Source: a bacterium (GTDB lineage Bacteria > SZUA-79 > Acidulodesulfobacterales > Acidulodesulfobacteraceae). Taken from it: DNA of 8,152 nt. A program made the position numbers and the translations under genes. This document shows positions 5,146 through 8,152 of the stretch, one piece after another; position 1 is the stretch's first letter; each line of letters begins with the position of its first letter. The notes beneath the pieces were generated by a model. It was not told the origin of the DNA. It worked only from the letters and a program-made list of their open reading frames with translations, and made no database searches. Location of the stretch: NCBI GenBank assembly GCA_021813595.1, contig JAKAKF010000036.1, forward strand, positions 1-8,152. Direction: 5' to 3'.

Positions 5146-7568
5146 ACAATCCAGTTCACTATTTCAAAGTTTGTATCGGGTATCGTCGTTTCAAAATAAC
5201 CGCTGACCGGAAAACGCTCTATTTCGACAAGCGGATTATTTTTATAAGTAAGGACGGCGTAAAAGTCGATTTGATTGCTTGGGGCTACGCCTAAGGTAAA
5301 AGTTTTAATGGATAATTCGAGAATTTTATTATATGCGGCTTTCAAAATATTGCCCGTATTATGTTTAGTCGCGGATTTTCCGTCTTTAATATAAGGCGAA
5401 TTTAATAGTAAATTTAATGAGTTATTTATATTAAATTCAATTTTTACTTCAACATCAGAATTATTTATAAATTTTATTATAAGTACTTTTCCTAACAATT
5501 CTGAATAGTCTTTTTTAAAGAAATCAAATCTCATGAAAAAATATTCACCATTAAATCCGTATTGCATTTTTCTTATAAATCTGTCGGTATGCGCCATTGC
5601 CTTACCGGATAAAATACTTGGGAAAAATACCGCGCTTCCGAGCCATTCAAAATAATTATCTGCTATGCCGTCTATTTTCGGATAAATATACGATACTATA
5701 TCCATATTAGGTTTTACTGCTTTTTTACCTTCTAACAAAGGTATAAAATATTCGTCGGGCGGGGTTTCGTTTAAAAATTTGTACACGTTTATAAGATGTG
5801 TTCTGTAAAGGAAATCATATTCTTCGTCTATGCCGGACGTTCTGTCTTCCCCGTACCACCAGTTATAATCGCTTCCTTCCGCTATAAATATTTGTTTCCA
5901 TGCCGCTTTAAAATTTGGTCCGGCGCCGTTTTCTATATTAACCGGCGCCGCTGCGTCATTTTTGTCGGCATATGCTTCTTTATCTTTCTGTAAAAGATAA
6001 TCTCTTGTTTTAGAAAGAATATCCCAAGCTCTGTTGTCTTCTTTATCCCCTATCCATATTCTGAAATTATGGTTAATCCATGAACCCGGGTATATCATAG
6101 GTATGTTGTATATTTTAGAATAATCGAAATCGCTATCTTTGTCAGGGTCGGTATTCCATTTAATATCGAAAAACGATTTAACTTTAACTCCGGTTTTGCC
6201 GTTTTCATAGGTACCTGATTCCGGTTCGGCATCGGTTATTTTTAAAGTTTCTTCCGTTTTTTTAATATATTCGCTAACGGTAAGCGTTTTTATAATTTTT
6301 GAGTTTTTAGTAATATTTTCGTAAAGATAATTAAAAAAATCGTATGCGTTATTTTTATAATATTCCCATGCATTTTCGCCGTCCAATATTATCGGTACTG
6401 CAGATAGTCCATTTTTATCGTAATCTTGAATACTTAATGCTATATTTTTAAGGTTATTTATTAAATCTTCCGCCGCGGCTTTAGGTTCGTAATTTGAATA
6501 TTTAAAACCTATTAAATCCGAAAGCCCTTTATCCCTAAAAAAAATATATAAAAATTTGTCGTTTCTTTTTATTACATATGGCCTGTATAATAATTTTCGC
6601 AATCTTAAATCCTTTAGATTTGTTCCTATGGAGTTTTCTAAGATTTCTTCATCCGTAGCTATCCAGTTTATATCGTTGTCCATAAAAAGTTTTAAAGCCT
6701 TTTCGCTTACGCTTCCTTCCGACGGCCACATTCCTTTAACTTTATATTTTAATTTGCCGCTGAAATAATCCAATGCGCTTTTAATTTGATAATCTGCATC
6801 TTCAGGATGTCTGAAAGGCATAGGCAGTTTTATGCCGTCGTGAAAATCGGCTATATCGGTGTCGCACAGCAGAGGCAGTATTGGATGATAGTAAGGGCTT
6901 GCGGAAAGTTCAATTTGTCCGTTTTTTGCAAGTTCGGTTATTAAGGGAAGTATTTTATTTAAAACCTGCGGAATTTTTTCTTTAATTAATCTGTCTTTTT
7001 CTTCTTCAGTAAATTTTTTGTCTTTATTTTTTAAAGCGGTTAAAAACTCGTCTTCAGCTATGGAAACAGGGTCAAACCACATAAGATTAAACAGGACAAC
7101 AATATCTAAATAGTCCTGAGTATCGAACATATCGACTTTTTCCTCAAGTCCTCCGCCGTCTGCCGTTTTTAATCTGGCATAAAGTTGTTTAAACCTGGCG
7201 CTTTTTTCTATGAAATTATTGCTTGAAGAACATGCGGGAAAAAATTTTTCTATAATAAAAAGTTTGTCCTCAAGCGAAAGTTTCGATATTTTTCCATCGG
7301 ATATGCTTAAAAATTCTTCGTTTTTAAGAAGTGCGCCGTAATAATTGCCGGTATAATCTTCAAGCTGACTGAGCAAGGACGGCGAATAGTTAAAAGTAGC
7401 GTGTATTTCGGGATGATTTTTTAAAAGCGCTCCCATGTAATAGTAGTCTTTTGTTGCATGCAGCCTCGTCCACGGCATCAGCATTTCGCCGGTAAAATTA
7501 TCTTTGTAATACGGCTGATGAAAATGCCACAAAAATATTACGTTGATAGGATTATTTATCGAATCCAC
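5142..7568 (-). CDS. Glycoside hydrolase family 57 protein (alpha-glucan-active)
   Basis: An 808-residue GH57 enzyme; members cleave, transfer or branch alpha-1,4-glucans such as glycogen. Conserved regions are all present: FLWHFHQPYY (15-21), SASPYYHPILPLL (H228), MWPSEGSVS with the likely nucleophile Glu284, and ILDGENAWE with the likely acid/base Asp396. Further on are EGSDYNWWYGED (from 564) and a C-terminal beta-rich region beginning near IDGIADNYFEWLGS. No signal peptide or membrane span, so it should be cytoplasmic. Whether it is an amylase, amylopullulanase, glucanotransferase or branching enzyme cannot be told from sequence. It starts with GTG, whose G is shared with the chemoreceptor stop (TAGTG), and ends overlapping cbiB, so it is the middle gene of a coupled operon. 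The ribosome binding site is weak, which fits coupling. Confidence 0.9.
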   Translation of the reverse strand: MDSINNPINVIFLWHFHQPYYKDNFTGEMLMPWTRLHATKDYYYMGALLKNHPEIHATFNYSPSLLSQLEDYTGNYYGALLKNEEFLSISDGKISKLSLEDKLFIIEKFFPACSSSNNFIEKSARFKQLYARLKTADGGGLEEKVDMFDTQDYLDIVVLFNLMWFDPVSIAEDEFLTALKNKDKKFTEEEKDRLIKEKIPQVLNKILPLITELAKNGQIELSASPYYHPILPLLCDTDIADFHDGIKLPMPFRHPEDADYQIKSALDYFSGKLKYKVKGMWPSEGSVSEKALKLFMDNDINWIATDEEILENSIGTNLKDLRLRKLLYRPYVIKRNDKFLYIFFRDKGLSDLIGFKYSNYEPKAAAEDLINNLKNIALSIQDYDKNGLSAVPIILDGENAWEYYKNNAYDFFNYLYENITKNSKIIKTLTVSEYIKKTEETLKITDAEPESGTYENGKTGVKVKSFFDIKWNTDPDKDSDFDYSKIYNIPMIYPGSWINHNFRIWIGDKEDNRAWDILSKTRDYLLQKDKEAYADKNDAAAPVNIENGAGPNFKAAWKQIFIAEGSDYNWWYGEDRTSGIDEEYDFLYRTHLINVYKFLNETPPDEYFIPLLEGKKAVKPNMDIVSYIYPKIDGIADNYFEWLGSAVFFPSILSGKAMAHTDRFIRKMQYGFNGEYFFMRFDFFKKDYSELLGKVLIIKFINNSDVEVKIEFNINNSLNLLLNSPYIKDGKSATKHNTGNILKAAYNKILELSIKTFTLGVAPSNQIDFYAVLTYKNNPLVEIERFPVSGYFETTIPDTNFEIVNWIV

Positions 7569-8152
7569 TATTTTTTTTGCCTGTTGTAAATATTGTTCGC
7601 TTTGACTTTATCGTTTAAGTCGTCGATAGTTTTTATTACCTGATTTTTGTAGCCTATCAACTTGTCGGCTAAGCTATTTGCTTTATCCGTGTCTTTTGCG
7701 TTTAAAGCGTCGATTAGAGCTTTTCCGGTTTCGTGGACTTTCGGATGGATCTGCCCTAATTCTATAAATTCTTTATAATCTCCGTATTTCTGTCTGCCTA
7801 TGCCGTCGTACCACTTGCCGAGCCTGCACTGATGATGGTCGGTTAATTCTGAACTGCTTAAAGATATCTGTTTATTAGAAAGTGCGTCCAACACTCTTGT
7901 GACCCACAATAAATGGTCCGCCTTTACTATGTTTAAAAGCATGCAGTCAAATTTCCAATCCGAAAAGGTTTTTAACGAATTAGACTGTTCTTTAATTATC
8001 TTATCGAAATAGGAACCGATGGTGTTGAAGGTATTTTGTATTTCTTCCATGCCCGAGGACAGAGATGAAAGATTATTGGCCATTTCCGCGGCGACCTGGG
8101 ACTGTTCTTCCGCCGCGGTAGCGATATACGTTACCTGTTCGCTCGTCTGGGT
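7568..8152 (-). CDS. Methyl-accepting chemotaxis protein, C-terminal part with CZB zinc domain (5' end outside window)
   Basis: The frame is open to the right edge with 194 residues visible; a Met at 8083 is internal, since the 23 residues before it (including YIATAAEEQSQVAAEMA) are the typical C-terminal end of an MCP signalling coiled coil. From about visible residue 65 follows a CZB (chemoreceptor zinc-binding) domain: KADHLLW with His80, HHQCRLGKWY with Cys109, and HPKVH with His136 and His140, the expected zinc ligands. Known CZB proteins sense zinc or oxidants such as hypochlorous acid through the Cys-zinc pair. The position downstream of the signalling domain suggests a sensor that may be cytoplasmic or attached to a separate N-terminal sensor; that part is not visible. 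Stop TAG shares its G with the GH57 GTG start. Confidence 0.9.
   Translation of the reverse strand, partial: TQTSEQVTYIATAAEEQSQVAAEMANNLSSLSSGMEEIQNTFNTIGSYFDKIIKEQSNSLKTFSDWKFDCMLLNIVKADHLLWVTRVLDALSNKQISLSSSELTDHHQCRLGKWYDGIGRQKYGDYKEFIELGQIHPKVHETGKALIDALNAKDTDKANSLADKLIGYKNQVIKTIDDLNDKVKANNIYNRQKK

Noticed and set aside
8081..8083. Met at 8083 as the start of a stand-alone CZB protein
   Set aside because: The frame is open upstream to the window edge and encodes typical chemoreceptor coiled-coil residues, so the Met is internal.

Overview
The window is AT-rich and reads as a piece of a Gram-negative chromosome, most likely a low-GC deltaproteobacterial (Desulfobacterota-type) genome. 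The support is indirect: a stand-alone RfaE2-type heptose adenylyltransferase (LPS core precursor), a DUF3426-like membrane protein of the style common in deltaproteobacteria, a chemoreceptor with a CZB zinc domain, and a cytoplasmic GH57 enzyme. Taxonomy is an inference; no rRNA or complete tRNA is present.

Layout. Positions 1-188 hold no protein gene but carry two tRNA-3'-end-like fragments in opposite orientation, a GC-rich foldable segment and a 10-bp direct repeat. tatA (189-488, +) follows and converges on a DUF3426-like single-span membrane protein (500-1204, -). The 310-bp gap 1205-1514 holds a 14-bp tandem repeat, a near-consensus sigma70-type promoter and, about 30 bp after its predicted start site, a strong intrinsic terminator; this looks like either a very small RNA or an attenuated leader for the next gene. 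Two plus-strand genes follow: rfaE2/hldE-C (1515-1988) and a short DnaJ-like zinc-finger co-chaperone (2054-2857). A second near-consensus promoter (2874-2902) drives a PAS-GGDEF diguanylate cyclase (2978-3964, +).

From 4036 to the right edge everything is on the minus strand and reads as one tightly coupled transcription unit: chemoreceptor C-terminus with CZB domain (7568-8152, cut by the window edge), then a GH57 alpha-glucan-active enzyme (5142-7568, GTG start sharing one base with the chemoreceptor stop), then CbiB/CobD of cobalamin synthesis (4036-5145, ATGA overlap).

The genes do not form one obvious pathway. The most unusual points are the promoter-terminator module at 1330-1428, the tRNA-like debris upstream of tatA, the overlap-coupled chemoreceptor-GH57-CbiB operon, and several family deviants: DnaJ lacking its second C-terminal domain, a cyclase with a degenerate I-site, and a CbiB with an extra hydrophobic insertion. 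I see no clear new defence or mobile system, no CRISPR array, and no transposase.
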